Shown here piece after piece: positions 52,722-63,328 of a DNA stretch of 64,000 nt. The notes beneath the pieces were generated by a model. That model searched no databases. It was not told where the DNA came from and worked only from the letters and a program-made list of their open reading frames with translations. The stretch comes from Balamuthia mandrillaris (Eukaryota > Discosea > Longamoebia > Balamuthiidae). The stretch covers positions 2,501 through 66,500 of the forward strand of contig JAVKOQ010000090.1 of NCBI GenBank assembly GCA_031835245.1, given 5' to 3'. Numbering within the stretch: the stretch's first letter is position 1; the number at the start of each line of letters is the position of its first letter. The translations under genes and the position numbers were made by a program.

Positions 52722-53210
52722 CCTTCACCACAGCAAAATATAAAGAGGAGTAGTTGGTTAACCCTAAGGCGGCGCCAAGATCAAGCCGATCCATGGGACA
52801 ACGAAAATAAAGCAAAATTAGTAAAAGATTAGTAAAACAAAAAACAGACACAAAAAACAACCCACCTCCGGCGTGCCTAATCACGGCTTGTCTTACGACT
52901 CGCTATAAGCAACGGTGGAGTTCAGGAGCCAGCAGATGGTGCGGTTAAGTTAACGGTTGGTTAACCCTGTGGCCCGTATTGCGGATGCAGCGTTTCATTG
53001 TCCAATTTTTTGTGTTTAATCCGTGAAAGGAAAGTTCCTTGCCCGTCGAGGGTTCCCCTTTTTTCCTGTGCGTTGAAATTTCAGTCCCGCTGACACGTCA
53101 CCACATGTAGGCTACGTGTGCACCTGATGAACACAAATGCTGTAGCTTTGCTGCTGGTCGGCAGAAACTGTTAACAAAAAAAAAAACCAACAACCAAAAG
53201 GACGGCGAAG
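52722..53210. other. Intergenic region with a repeated 13-mer
   Basis: No coding frame is supported. The 13-mer GTTGGTTAACCCT occurs at 52753 and again at 52956, about 200 bases apart in the same orientation, within otherwise unlike sequence. The region precedes the membrane alpha/beta hydrolase gene and may contain its promoter. Confidence 0.55.
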
Positions 53211-54051
53211 ATGCCGCAACGCAAAGAGCGAACGGAAGCATGGCGGGTGGTGCGGGATTTGCCGTACCACGCCGAGGAAGAACCTCACACGAAGCTACAG
53301 CTTGACCTTTACGTGCCGCATCAGGAAGGTATCTCTTTTCTCTCTCCGCTCTCTCGCCCTTGTTTCGATTATAGTGTTGTAACTTTTTTTTTCTGTGGAT
53401 GAAGATGGTGCTGCTGCTACTTCTGAGAAACGGCCAGTTGTCATCTACGCTCATGGTGGAGGTTGGAAACGAGGCGATCGAAAGAGAACCCTTTTGGGAA
53501 GGCCGAACATCAACGAAAACGTGGGAAAGAGCCTCGCCTCAAACGGGGTTGTCTGCGCAGTGATCAGCTACCGCCTGAGCAAGACCGGCTTGTTCTCCGC
53601 CCTCTTCTTTGGCGGCTCTTTGGCCGCTATTACCACTGTCGTTCTCTGCCTTGTTTTTTTCATGGTATCACTGCTGACTGCTTTGGTCTCTTCTGCTTTT
53701 ACGTAAGGCTCTTGCTCTCGTCCTTTATCTCTGTCTCGTTGTTGAAAAAGCTAACTGCACACGGAAAAAAAAAGTGGCACTCCCTCGTTGGAAGCGTTAG
53801 TGGCGATGGAAGGCGCCCTTCTCTACGCGGCTGGATGTTTTGCTGTTCTAGTGGTCCTTTACTTTATGCTAACTTGGGTGATGGAGGCGGGCCATCAACG
53901 CCACGGCATTAAACATCCAGTTCACGTTCTGGACTTGGCTCATGCCCTCAAATGGGTGCACGACAATGTGGAGTCCTATGGCGGAGATTCCAACAACATC
54001 TTTTTGTCTGGTCACTCTGCTGGCGTAAATACCTTGTTCTTGTTCTTCCTC

Positions 54052-54107
<56 letters not shown>

Positions 54108-54946
54108 GCTCTTGTTGTTTTTCTTTTTCTTTTTCTTTTTCTTTTTCTTTTTCTTTTTCTTTTTCTTTTTCTTCTTCTTCTTCTTCTTTTTCCTCTTGAT
54201 CACCAACACCCTCCATCAATGTTTCTAATTCTTCGTAAGTGTCAAGAAAGATAGTAATGACACTAACACAACCATATGACACAACAGGGTCACTTGGTTA
54301 CATTATTGTCACTGAAGCCAGATTACTTGGAAAAGGCAGGACACAGTAAGGACCTTCTGAGATGTGTTAAGGGCGTTATATCTCTGTCTGGCGTTTTCCA
54401 CTTGGGGCGTCTCAAGAAAAACATAATCACTCGGCATTGGTTTTTATCTTCAATCTTATCGCTCTTCTCTTCTTTCATGTTATATTCTCTGTACGTGTTC
54501 TGTTCTCTTAGCTCACCCAACTTCTTGTGCTTCTTGTTCTTCGTTTTATGTCATTAAGGTACTTGACTCCAGCATTCGGCAAAGACCCAGCGGTCTATCG
54601 TGAGGCCTCTCCCATAACTTGGGCCAAGCAACGCACCCGCTTCCCGTTCCTCCTTCTCAACGCGGCCAGCGACTTTCATCTCCACCGGGACTCCACAGAA
54701 TTGGCCGCCGTGTTGAGAGAGGCCGGTTCAAAGGTGACCGTCTGCAGTGTCCCAAAAACAAATCACCGCAGCATAGTCAGCCTCATTCATTCGCCAAAGG
54801 ATCAGGTCACTCCTCTCCTTCTTGCCTTCATCTTCCAGAGAGAAGACCAACTTGAAAAAATGGTACAATCATCGTCATCATCGCCCAAAGAAGATGAAAA
54901 GAAAGACAAAGAATCACAGACCAAGAAGAGGAAGAAAGAACAATAG
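53211..54946 (+). CDS. Membrane alpha/beta hydrolase, kynurenine formamidase-like
   Basis: This is an esterase-fold protein. Exon 1 (ATG 53211) ends LQLDLYVPHQE. Exon 2 has the oxyanion motif in VVIYAHGGGWKRGDRK and the strand VVCAVISYRLSKTG. The next segments are unusual: two hydrophobic helices (SLAAITTVVLCLVFFMVSLL and LLYAAGCFAVLVVLYFMLTW) sit between this strand and KHPVHVLDLAHALKWVHDNV. The nucleophile motif SGHSAGGHLVTLLSLKPDYL is split by an intron. The acid and His are likely in LNAASDFHLHRDS and KTNHRSIV. The C-terminus is a charged tail (KKDKESQTKKRKKEQ). Fold and motifs are clear. The membrane insertion is inferred from hydrophobicity, and the substrate is unknown. Confidence 0.83.
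54053..54186. repeat. Microsatellite pair inside an intron
   Basis: About 19 TTG units (54053-54110) are followed by TTTTTC hexamer units (54117-54170) and TTC units up to about 54186. The tract lies in the intron that interrupts the GHSAG nucleophile motif of the hydrolase gene. Translations across it are pure poly-Leu, poly-Phe or poly-Gln and are not genes. Confidence 0.9.
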
Positions 54947-55140
54947 TAAGGCACACACCTAAAAAATATGATAAAAACGCAAACAACAAGTCTTCCCACA
55001 ATGGGAAACACGCGGATTTGTTGCTGCGTTTATTTCCCTCCAAAGCAACACCGCCATAGCTTGAGAGAGGCAAGTGATTCGATGCAAGGTTCTAAGCGTC
55101 GTATGGACGACCTCCTTGCTTCTTTCTCTCCCCGACAAAC

Positions 55141-55225
55141 TCAACTTTCGTGGGTTCGAATCCCACCCCCACAACCACCATCTGTGGGGTGGCCGAGCGG
55201 TTAAGGCGTTGAAATGTGGCTTCAA
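55141..55225 (+). tRNA. Candidate circularly permuted tRNA (3' half before 5' half)
   Basis: The 3' half comes first. TCAAC (55141-55145) and TTTC precede a perfect T arm, GTGGG-TTCGAAT-CCCAC (55150-55166). The acceptor 3' strand CCCCACA (55167-55173) and discriminator A follow. After eight bases, CCACCATC, the 5' half starts. It has acceptor TGTGGGG (55183-55189), TG, and a perfect D arm GCC-GAGCGGTTAA-GGC (55192-55207). Next comes GTTGA, which pairs with the upstream TCAAC. No D arm lies near the upstream T arm and no T arm follows the downstream D arm. The outer flanks are complementary too (55122-55133 with about 55244-55255). The D arm looks Leu/Ser-like, but no variable arm and no convincing anticodon can be assigned, so a degenerate pair of tRNA pieces is the alternative. 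Confidence 0.55.
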
Positions 55226-55537
55226 TTTACTTCGTTTACTTGGGGGGGGAGGGAGGCGCTTACGGGGGGTGTCTAACTTACTTCGGAATGATTTATTACT
55301 TATGTAGTGACAAACGACACGCGAGTGAAAGGAGTTGGGAGTGCCACTCGCTCTCCTCACACACGCCTGGTTTCGCGGCGCTTGACGCTAACATCAACTG
55401 CCTCTCTCTTCTTTTTTTTTTTCACGCAAACCAAGAAGAATGATTGGAATGTGTGTGGAATGGGGAAAAACAAAAAGGAAATTTTGGCGTCCGTTCGATG
55501 CGAGAGAAATAAAAAAACGAACGAACGAGAGAGGATC

Positions 55538-56373
55538 ATGGTCACGGTGAAACTTCTACCGCTCGTCACTTTCGGCTTGTTGCTTTGGGTGTGGATATGC
55601 GCTATCATTGGTGTATGCTTCCCCTTGCTCTTCCTTTTGCTCGCCCTACCTTCCTTTCATCTAACTAATCCTCTTTGGATTTTAAATTGAAAGGCAGCTA
55701 CCTCTAACAAAGGATGGGCAAAGGGGTCTAACGCGTTCATAGGTTGGAAGAAAGGCACTGTCGTCATTCTTCATAACACAGACCATCACTTTACGTTAGA
55801 CGGGTCCGCCGAGACTGGAGGAAATGCGGCTGTTGCTGGCTCCATCATAGCAATTTTGGTCTCCGTTGTGGTGATGGCACTTGCCATTGCACGAACCTTT
55901 GGTCTTGGTCCCCGTTTATTGCACTTTGTTGGCGCAGGACTATGTTTCTTGCTGGCGTGAGTATCCTTCTTCAGTGTACTTTTTTCGTCGTCGCTTGATG
56001 TTCTACACTTTTGCCTTGGTTGTTGCATATAGTTGTCTCTTCACCTCTTCGTCTTTGGTCTTTCTCGGTTTAACTCTTCTCACATTTCGTAACTGATAGG
56101 TTTATATGGATGGTTTGTTGGGCTACTTGGGCAGGTGCGTGGTGAAAACTTTGCTCTTTATTTGCTCTTTATTATTCTTTAAGTAACTCATCCTTTCATT
56201 CAATGGTAGACAAAACATCGGACCTACGGGACAAGTGGGACATGAATCCCGACTACGCTTTCGCGTTTGCGATCATGGGTAACCTGTTCACGCTCTCCGC
56301 CGGATTTTTGCTGCTGCTCTCGCGATGGAAGGACTGCACCATTGTCAGCACCTCGTACAGCAGCTACCAGTGA
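55538..56373 (+). CDS. Four-helix membrane protein, tandem copy 1
   Basis: Exons from ATG 55538 encode about 170 residues: MVTVKLLPLVTFGLLLWVWI as a first helix, an extracellular or lumenal segment with GWKKGTVVILHNTDHHFTLD, and three further helices (GSIIAILVSVVVMALAIART, LLHFVGAGLCFLLAFIWMVC, FAFAIMGNLFTLSAGFLLLL), ending SSYQ. The layout is tetraspan, like PMP22/claudin or SUR7-type proteins, but I do not recognise a named family. It has three introns at the same places as the copy at 56532, showing tandem duplication. Confidence 0.8.
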
Positions 56374-56531
56374 TAACAGTGCGCACCTGTCGGCAATAAT
56401 CCATTGGAAATTTTCAAAATATTCTGATAAATTATCGACAATAATTTAACACTGATTAATTAACCAATTTTTCCAGCGCTTTCTTTTTCTGCTTTTTTTA
56501 CGAGGAAGAAGCAAGCCGCTACCCGTGGGAA

Positions 56532-57103
56532 ATGACCGTGGTGAAACTGCTGCCCGCCATCATCTTTGGCCTCCTTATCTGGGTGTGGATATGTGGTATC
56601 ATTGGGGTAAAACGCTTGCTTCCGTTTTTGCCTTGTTCTTTTTTTGTTTTGCTTATCCTTTGCTTTTCTTTTTTTTTTTTTTGTGCGTCTGTGTTTAGGC
56701 CGCATCCTCTGCCACTGGCTGGGCACATGGTAAGAACGGTGATTTCGGGTGGAAGAAAGGGACCATTAAACTCCAGCACCAGAATCACCACCTCACGTTA
56801 GAGGGCTCTCTCAAGACGGGAGGAAATGCCGCCATTGCGGGCTCCGTCTTTGCCATTATATTTTCGATCCTCTTGATGGGCTTGGCTATTGCCAGAGTTT
56901 TCGAGCTCGGTCCTCAACTTCTTCACTTTGTGGGTGCTGGGCTTAGCTTCCTACTTGCGTACGTTCCTTGTTTTTAATACCAAAAATAACGTGTTGGAGA
57001 AAGTCCTCACTTCTTTCCCATAGGTTCATTTGGATGGTCTGTTGGGCTACTTGGGCGGGTTCGTACCCTACTATTCGCTTTGCTAACCTCCTCTCTCATT
57101 TCT

Positions 57104-57135
<32 letters not shown>

Positions 57136-57363
57136 GCTTTTCTCTGCTCTTCTGGCGTTCCGTTCCACACGGTTAATTTTCTCCTGTAAAAAAAAAAAGA
57201 CAAAACAAGCGACAAAAGAGACGACTTTAACATGGACCCAGCCTTCGCTTTCGCGTTCGCAATCATTGGCACATTGTCCACCGTGGTGGTTGGCTTGTTG
57301 TTCCTTCTCTCCCGCTGGAAGGACTGCGCCATCGTGGGATCCTCCAACTACAGCCAATATTAA
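56532..57363 (+). CDS. Four-helix membrane protein, tandem copy 2
   Basis: This is a paralogue of the gene 160 bases upstream. It begins MTVVKLLPAIIFGLLIWVWI and has GWKKGTIKLQHQNHHLTLEG in the same loop. The helices GSVFAIIFSILLMGLAIARV and LLHFVGAGLSFLLAFIWMVC match copy 1, and the end is LLSRWKDCAIVGSSNYSQY. Intron positions match copy 1, while intron sequences differ, including a CT repeat at 57108-57137. The proteins agree over most positions, with the loop after the first helix diverging most. The function is unknown. Confidence 0.8.
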
Positions 57364-57499
57364 ACGCTTTACGTTTCAATAAAGTTTTGAAAGTAAACCG
57401 CATCCAAGTGATAATGAGAGAGGAAGCGGAAGAGGAAGAGGAGAAAAAGGTTGAAAATAAATAGTAGAGAAAAAGGTGGCAAGGCTTTCTTGGTTTCTT

Positions 57500-57946
57500 T
57501 TACAGGAAGCTGAGAACCATGGCGATACCGGCAAAGATGAGGGCGATGAGGGAGAGAACGGACATGGGAACACCAGGCATGACCTTTTCAGTGGAGTAGT
57601 AGCGGAGGAAGAAGAAGACCATCAAGACAGCAGCCAAGATGGCGGCCACCAAGAAACCGAACGGCGAGATTAACCAGGACATTACGAAGGCTACAAGCAG
57701 CAACACACCTGAAAAAAAAAAAAGGAACAGAAACACAAAAACAAACGTTTCAGTTTGAGCATAGACAAACAAGACCATCCCAAAAAAAATTAGCGTAGCA
57801 GGGTACTTACAAACACCAATGCTAACGTAGAGCGAGATCTTGCTCTTAAATTTGTAGAATGCAAATACACCTCCTCCCAAGATAATGAAGGCGTACAGGA
57901 GCACCACGATCCTGGCAACAATAAGGTACGTATCTACCCACCCCAT
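57500..57946 (-). CDS. TMEM14-family membrane protein
   Basis: This small four-helix protein of about 113 residues in two exons joins VSIGVC to VLLLVAFVMSWL across an intron at about 57711-57810. The start is ATG 57946 (MGWVDTYLIVARIVVLLYAF). The pattern GGGVFAFYKFKSKISLYVSI and RYYSTEKVMPGVPMSVLSLI matches the TMEM14/FAX family of organelle membrane proteins, tied to heme or fatty-acid export in animals and plants. It converges with the tandem pair, 136 bases away. The transported substrate is not deducible. Confidence 0.78.
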   Translation of the reverse strand: MGWVDTYLIVARIVVLLYAFIILGGGVFAFYKFKSKISLYVSIGVCKYPATLIFFGMVLFVYAQTETFVFVFLFLFFFSGVLLLVAFVMSWLISPFGFLVAAILAAVLMVFFFLRYYSTEKVMPGVPMSVLSLIALIFAGIAMVLSFL

Positions 57947-58192
57947 GATGATGTAACTCGATTGCAAAGTGGTCGCGCGGTGCCTCGCTTTGTGCCAAAC
58001 TTTTTTTCCTTCTGTTGTCTGCAAAAAAGAAAATATTTGCGAAATTCCGTGTGGTTTTTAAGGCCAGCATTTGTTGTGCTTTTGTTGTCCTCACCTCTTG
58101 AAATTCGGACGAAAAAGTTCCTCGTGCGAAAGGAGAGAGGCGCCAAGCCAGTGGAACGGGCAGGCATTACTGCACTGCCGCTGCAGCAAAAG

Positions 58193-59833
58193 ATGAGACG
58201 TAGCGCTTCTTCCTTGGCCTGGTTGTTGGCTCTTTGTGTGTGCTGCTGCGGTCTCGTTGCTGGCCTGACTGGTACTTGCTTCTTCCATTTAGTTTTTTTA
58301 TGCTTTGCAGCTGATTCCTATTCTTCGTGCTGAAAGGACCTGCCGCCTTTTATGACGCCAAAGACAAGATTGACGGCGAGTACATAGTTGTTTTGCACGA
58401 TGCATTAGGCCCTGACGATGGTTTGCAGCAGCTATTCGTTTTTTTTTTCACATTTGTATTTGTTTTTTGTTGACCAATCTTATGTGGCTTTGTAGTGGCT
58501 GACTATAAGGGCCGTATCGAAGCTAGGCTCAACCCTGACATGGAAAGCGTCGACCAAGTTTTCAGAATCGGTTCCTTCAATGCCCTCAAGGCAAAACTTT
58601 CATTGAGGTCTCTCTTTTCTTTTCTCATATTTTGCATAGTGAGGTCTTTCGTTTTTCTCACAACCATCTGTTTTTCTCTTCCATCCATTGTTTCTCCCGC
58701 TATGTTGCCACTTTTCAACAAACTAGGTCGGTGAAGACGTTATTGTTGGACGAAGAAGTGAAGTACGTGCAAGAAAACCAAGTTGTAAGGGCCATCCAGC
58801 TCAAAGGGGAGTCATGCTCTCAACAAAGCATAGAGGTGCCGTGGGGCTTGGATAGGATCGACCAACGCAGCGTGGACCTTACCGGCAAATTTCGCTATAA
58901 AAGCTCTGCTGGCCAAAACGTTGATGCCTATATTATTGACACGTACCAAACGTTCCTTCCTTTTGTCTCTCGTTTTCTTTCTTGTCTTTCATTCTTTGTG
59001 ACTTTCTTTTCCTTGCACCATCAAACTGGTGGTTCATCACCATCAGAGGCATTCAGGTGACGCACAAACAATTCGAAGGCAGAGCTGAATGGGGCACCAA
59101 CACAGCCGGGGACGGCCAAGGCCGTGACTGTCACGGACACGGTACTCACGTGGCCGGTACCGTGGGCTCTCTCTACTACGGCGTGGCCAAGAAGACCACC
59201 CTCATCGCCGTCAAGGTCCTTGCCTGCGATGGCTACGGCAGCGACGCCACTGTCATTGCTGGCGTCGAATGGGCCACCAACCACCATCACTCAAAGCAAA
59301 ACAAGAGGCCTTCTGTCGCCAACATGTCCTTAGGAGGAGGATTCTCCCCTGCCTTGAACGAGGCTGTCAACGCCTCCATCACTGCGGGCATCACCTATGC
59401 AGTGGCTGCTGGCAATGATGACTACGACGCGTGCTTTGTCTCTCCGGCCTCCGTCGAGACGGCCATCACTGTTGGAGCCACGGAGATTGCCAACATAAAA
59501 AGCTACGAGAAGGATGCACGCTCCTATTATTCCAACTATGGATCCTGTCTCTCAGTGTTGGCCCCTGGAACCCTCATCAAGAGCACTTGGATTGGAGAGA
59601 GTGACGAGGAGGTCAAAACCATCTCTGGTACTTCCATGGCCTCACCACACGTGGCAGGTGTTGCTGCGTTGTTCTTGGATGTCAACCCTGAAGCCACGCC
59701 CAAGGATGTTAAAGGGTTCATCCTGGATAATGCGTTGGAAGGAAAGGTCGTGTTGGGATGTGAGCCCACTGAATCTACCTGTCCGCAGACTCCCAACAGA
59801 CTGCTTTACTTCGCTTGTGGTGCTTATTTATAA
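58193..59833 (+). CDS. Secreted subtilisin-like protease (S8, proteinase K type)
   Basis: The start ATG 58193 opens a signal peptide (MRRSASSLAWLLALCVCCCG). An I9-type propeptide follows (DGEYIVVLHDALGPDDVADY, LDEEVKYVQENQVVRAIQ). The mature enzyme begins near VPWGLDRIDQRSVDLTGKFR. The catalytic triad is visible: Asp in AYIIDTGIQVTH (made by splicing out 58944-59042), His in CHGHGTHVAGTVGSLYYGVA and Ser in SGTSMASPHVAGVAALFLD. The oxyanion Asn lies in AVAAGNDDYDACFVSPAS. The C-terminus ends TPNRLLYFACGAYL. About five exons, with most of the catalytic domain in one. It is likely a secreted or lysosomal digestive protease. Confidence 0.94.
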
Positions 59834-59914
59834 ACAAACAACGACCTTTTGCCGTGTAAGCAACTCTACCATGCTGTTTTTTTCTAATTCCACACTCGAA
59901 AGGTTTGTCGTTCT

Positions 59915-61378
59915 TTAAATGGAAGGAGACAACGGAAGATCACGGATGGCTACAAGGATGCTAGAGGGACAGTGGCTCGGGATATAATGGTCCGAGTCAA
60001 CAAAGCAGCTGTGGATGCGTTCTTGATTGTAGCGTTGGAGGTAAAACTGAGCTTCGGAAGAGCGAATGGCAGCAGTGCCTTCCTCGCAGAGTTTTGGTTT
60101 CGGTTGGTCGTTGCATTTTTCGCGGTGTGGCTCTGGTTTTGTTGCAGTTAGTACTGTCACTGCAATATGACGAGTTCGTTGCAGTTCATCCTCTATTGGA
60201 TAATAAAGGTGAGACAAAGAATAAACACAAGAAGAAAAACAAAGAAGACGACTAAGCACAAGCAAGAAGGGGAAGCAGAGTTCAAGAGGAAAGACCTGTA
60301 AGACTTTGCAAAGCCGCCATTGCGTTACCCAACTCGTCCCAATGGCTTAGTTCATGGAAACATGTTCGCGGAAACTTTGTAAACAAAATGGTAACTACAG
60401 ATTAACAATAATACAGGAAGGAAAAAAAGAAAGCAAGTACCTTATAAGTTGCCATTTGGGCAAATGTTTCTTCCCGCAAGTGAGAAGGAAGGACAGAAGA
60501 TGGCGCTCCTGATTCCATTGGGAGAGCGTCAAACTCTCCTCCTATTCTCAAGAATCCAAAAGGACTCAACAGACTTGCAATGCGAAATGATATTAATCCT
60601 GTTTGTGTTGGCAACAAGAAGAGGTTTGATGAGATAGGGACGAGAGAAGCGAAATAGGAAAGGTACCTGTAGTGAGAGCAGAGCCTAAGTCATCATAAGA
60701 GAGTTCGCTATCTACCACAATCTGCCAAGCATAAAAAGAGATAGGTAGACCTTAAAACTCAAAAAAAATAGAAATCGAGGAGAAAAAAAGACAAACCATG
60801 CCGGAGACGTCTTCAGGACGGTCGTGAGCGAACAAGTGAATGAGGTTTCCACCAAAGCTCCAACCCACCAAAACATAAGGAGGAGATATAACACTCACTT
60901 TTAACAATGAATACAATTCCTCGTTTATAATAGTCCTGTTGTCATTTGAATGGAATGGGGTTTTTACTCCAGTTAAAAATAACTACCAACAAACACAAGC
61001 AAAAAGAAGAAAGAAGAAGGAAGAAGTGGAAGAAGAATAACGCAATGAAGAGGCGACGTACACATTCCTCTTCGTAGTAGGTGCGTCGCTCCAACCTTGA
61101 ATAAAAACATGTTTAGAAAAAAATCAAAACAGAGAATAGAGCATGAGACACAAAGAAAGAGATTGAGAGGCAGCAGCAGCAAGAGAAGAGAGAGAGAGAG
61201 ACAGAGAGAAGCACGCAGAGGAGAACGACATGAAAAACATGTACCATAGCCTTGTCTATCGTAGGCGCAGAAGCGATAACGTTGAGTCAGTTGTGAGTCC
61301 TTTTCTATTTGCTCGAAAAGTGGAACCCATGCCAACGAAGAAAAGGCAAACCCTACATGATAAACAAAAGAGAGAAGC

Positions 61379-61418
<40 letters not shown>

Positions 61419-61760
61419 AACATTGTTTTTGTTGGTGAACTGAATGGACGAACCAGACTCAAAGAGAAAGGTGGCAGAGGGGTTGGGTTGCGCTCCTATA
61501 CACCAAAGGTGCATGTTGCGGCCTTCCACAAGGAATCTGTTTCCTCTTGCCGGAAAACGGATGGCATCTCGTTGAACGGCGTAATATTGGTACACGAAGA
61601 GCGCGAGCAACACGCCAACAAAAACGGCCACTATGCACAGTGCACACTGCAAACAAAAGGCTGGAGTCCTCTTCGTATGGCGAACATTGGTCACCTGTGA
61701 AGGCACGTAAAGAAGAGGAGAAGCGCTCTCCTTCTCCGCCAGCGGCTTCTTCTTTCCCAT
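59915..61760 (-). CDS. Membrane-anchored alpha/beta hydrolase
   Basis: The start is ATG 61760 (or in-frame 61778). An N-terminal membrane anchor lies in FCLQCALCIVAVFVGVLLAL. The hydrolase blocks follow: RFPARGNRFLVEGRNMHLWC, the family strand RYRFCAYDRQGYG joined to GWSDAPTTKRN, PPYVLVGWSFGGNLIHLFAH with Ser nucleophile in GWSFGG, IVVDSELSYDDLGSALTT, and the catalytic His in CFVDSDHYIPSHCPSSILVA near the end. About nine short exons. The pattern is of the MhpC-like hydrolase superfamily; the substrate is unknown. Introns hold GA tracts as read on the plus strand (61383-61413). Confidence 0.82.
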
Positions 61761-62019
61761 CTTCCTTCTTTCTCTCATTTAATTACTGCTCGTTCAATTG
61801 ACCAATGACGTTTCAGAAAGAAATGTCGACAACAAATCATTGATAGCCAATAGACTATCAGAAATATTTTGTCGACACACGTTTTCCTTATCGGGACTAT
61901 TAGACAAAAAAAAATAGAAAGAAAAAAAAAGCTGCAACGAAAGATTTTTTTAGTTGGTGATCACTGCTGCTCCTCCCCCGCCCGCCCGCTGAAGACTCAC
62001 TCCACCTCTCATCATCGTC

Positions 62020-62699
62020 ATGCAGGTATGTATGTCGTAAGAGGACCTCCCACTATTTTGTGTTTATCCTTTTCATCCCCACACGTTTTTTTTGTTTACA
62101 AATTGTAACCAAAAAAGGCCGCAGAGAAGGAAGAGTTCCGATCTTACCTGGAAAAGAGCGGGGTCATTGATTCTTTGACTAAAGGTTTATTTACTTTATT
62201 TTTTTGAAAGTTCTTTCGTGTCGTGGCTTCGCCTCGCTTAAAATTTGTTGCTTCTTCAGTTTTGGTGGGATTGTATGAGGAACCTGACAAGCCTGCCAGC
62301 GCTGTCGAGTATGTTCTCTCGCTCTCTCTCTCTCTCCTCTCTCTCTCTCTCCTTATTTCGTAGCTCTTTGTCTTATCGTATGTTTGCTTCAGATTTATCA
62401 AGCAACACCTTGGCTCCGCTGTGGAGGACGTGAACGTGCAGGCCCTGCGACAAGAAAACGAGGTGCTCAAAAGAGAGAACGAGAGCCTGAAGAAGAAAGT
62501 GGAGGAGTTGCTTGCTAGGGTGCGTTGTTGCATTTTTATTTTTATTTTTTGTTTTCGCCTCCCTTTGTACTTCTTTCGCCGTTTTTTTTGTTTTTTTTTT
62601 TTTTTTTTTTTGGGGTTTGTTTTGTTTTTTTTTTTTTTTTTCTTTGTTGGTTTGTTTGTTGACTTGCTATCGACATTGCAGCTCGACAAGAAAGAATGA
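62020..62699 (+). CDS. MYCBP: MYCBP/AMY-1-like protein
   Basis: This homologue of the c-Myc-binding protein AMY-1 is also found at mitochondria and cilia and bound to AKAP proteins. The first exon is six bases, ATGCAG (62020-62025). It splices to AAEKEEFRSYLEKSGVIDSL, then TKVLVGLYEEPDKPASAVEF, IKQHLGSAVEDVNVQALRQE and a coiled coil (NESLKKKVEELLARLDKKE) before TGA 62697-62699. The protein is about 93 residues, close to human AMY-1 (about 100). The intron at 62521-62681 is extremely T-rich. It is divergent from the hydrolase gene. Confidence 0.9.
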
Positions 62700-62964
62700 A
62701 GTAAAAAGTAGAGGATGGAAGGAACAGAGCGAAGGAAGGAAGGAGGGGGTTATGGAAGGTGTTGGGCAGCATTGTAAGGCAAATAACGAGGATTACAAAA
62801 GCTTAATGAAGAGAAAGTTCTATGCGAAGCATAGTACTATTTTCAACGATGATCAATGCAACAACACCACCTCCTTGGTGGACCTCTCAAAACAGAAAAA
62901 GAAAACCCATGTAATCATCAACAGCCAGTAGCTCTTCTCTTTTTGTTTATGTCGGCAGAATGAG

Positions 62965-63001
<37 letters not shown>

Positions 63002-63328
63002 AGAGAAGACCAGGAAATGGCGGTGATGTCAACATATTGACAAGGTTGACATCACCGGGGGGGGGGGGGTGCTTAATGCTGTCCTCCGATGCACCCATGG
63101 GGGCCATGCAGGCCGTGCTGAAGGAAGGGACAGAACAGCTTCATTTACTTGGAGAAAAATTAAAAAAGAAATAAAATAATAACGACAAAGGGGCAGCAAG
63201 GGCGCCAAACAACAAAAAAAAAAAGAAGCAACTAGACCGCAACAAGAAGGTCCGGACACATTTTTTGACAGAACGGCATTCATAGCGGCCACTTCCTCGC
63301 GAGTTGTTGGTTGGTTGATGAGCGACCG
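62700..63328. other. Intergenic region with hairpin, G-run and GA repeat
   Basis: The spacer holds a GA dinucleotide run (62969-62999). A perfect 13-base inverted repeat follows, CGGTGATGTCAAC (63021-63033) and GTTGACATCACCG (63045-63057), with an 11-base loop. A run of 13 G begins at the end of the right arm (63057-63069). Long minus-strand frames crossing here are shadows of the next gene. No gene is supported. Confidence 0.75.

Noticed and set aside
53869-54282. Minus-strand frame encoding Gln- and Lys/Glu-runs
   Set aside because: It is only the reverse of the TTG and TTTTTC microsatellites inside the hydrolase intron.
55211-55225. Anticodon GTG (His) from the loop ATGTGGC in TTGAA-loop-TTCAA
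   Set aside because: A His anticodon does not fit the Leu/Ser-like D arm, no extra 5' G is evident, and in the permuted model another pairing (GTTGA with TCAAC) competes, so the identity is left open.
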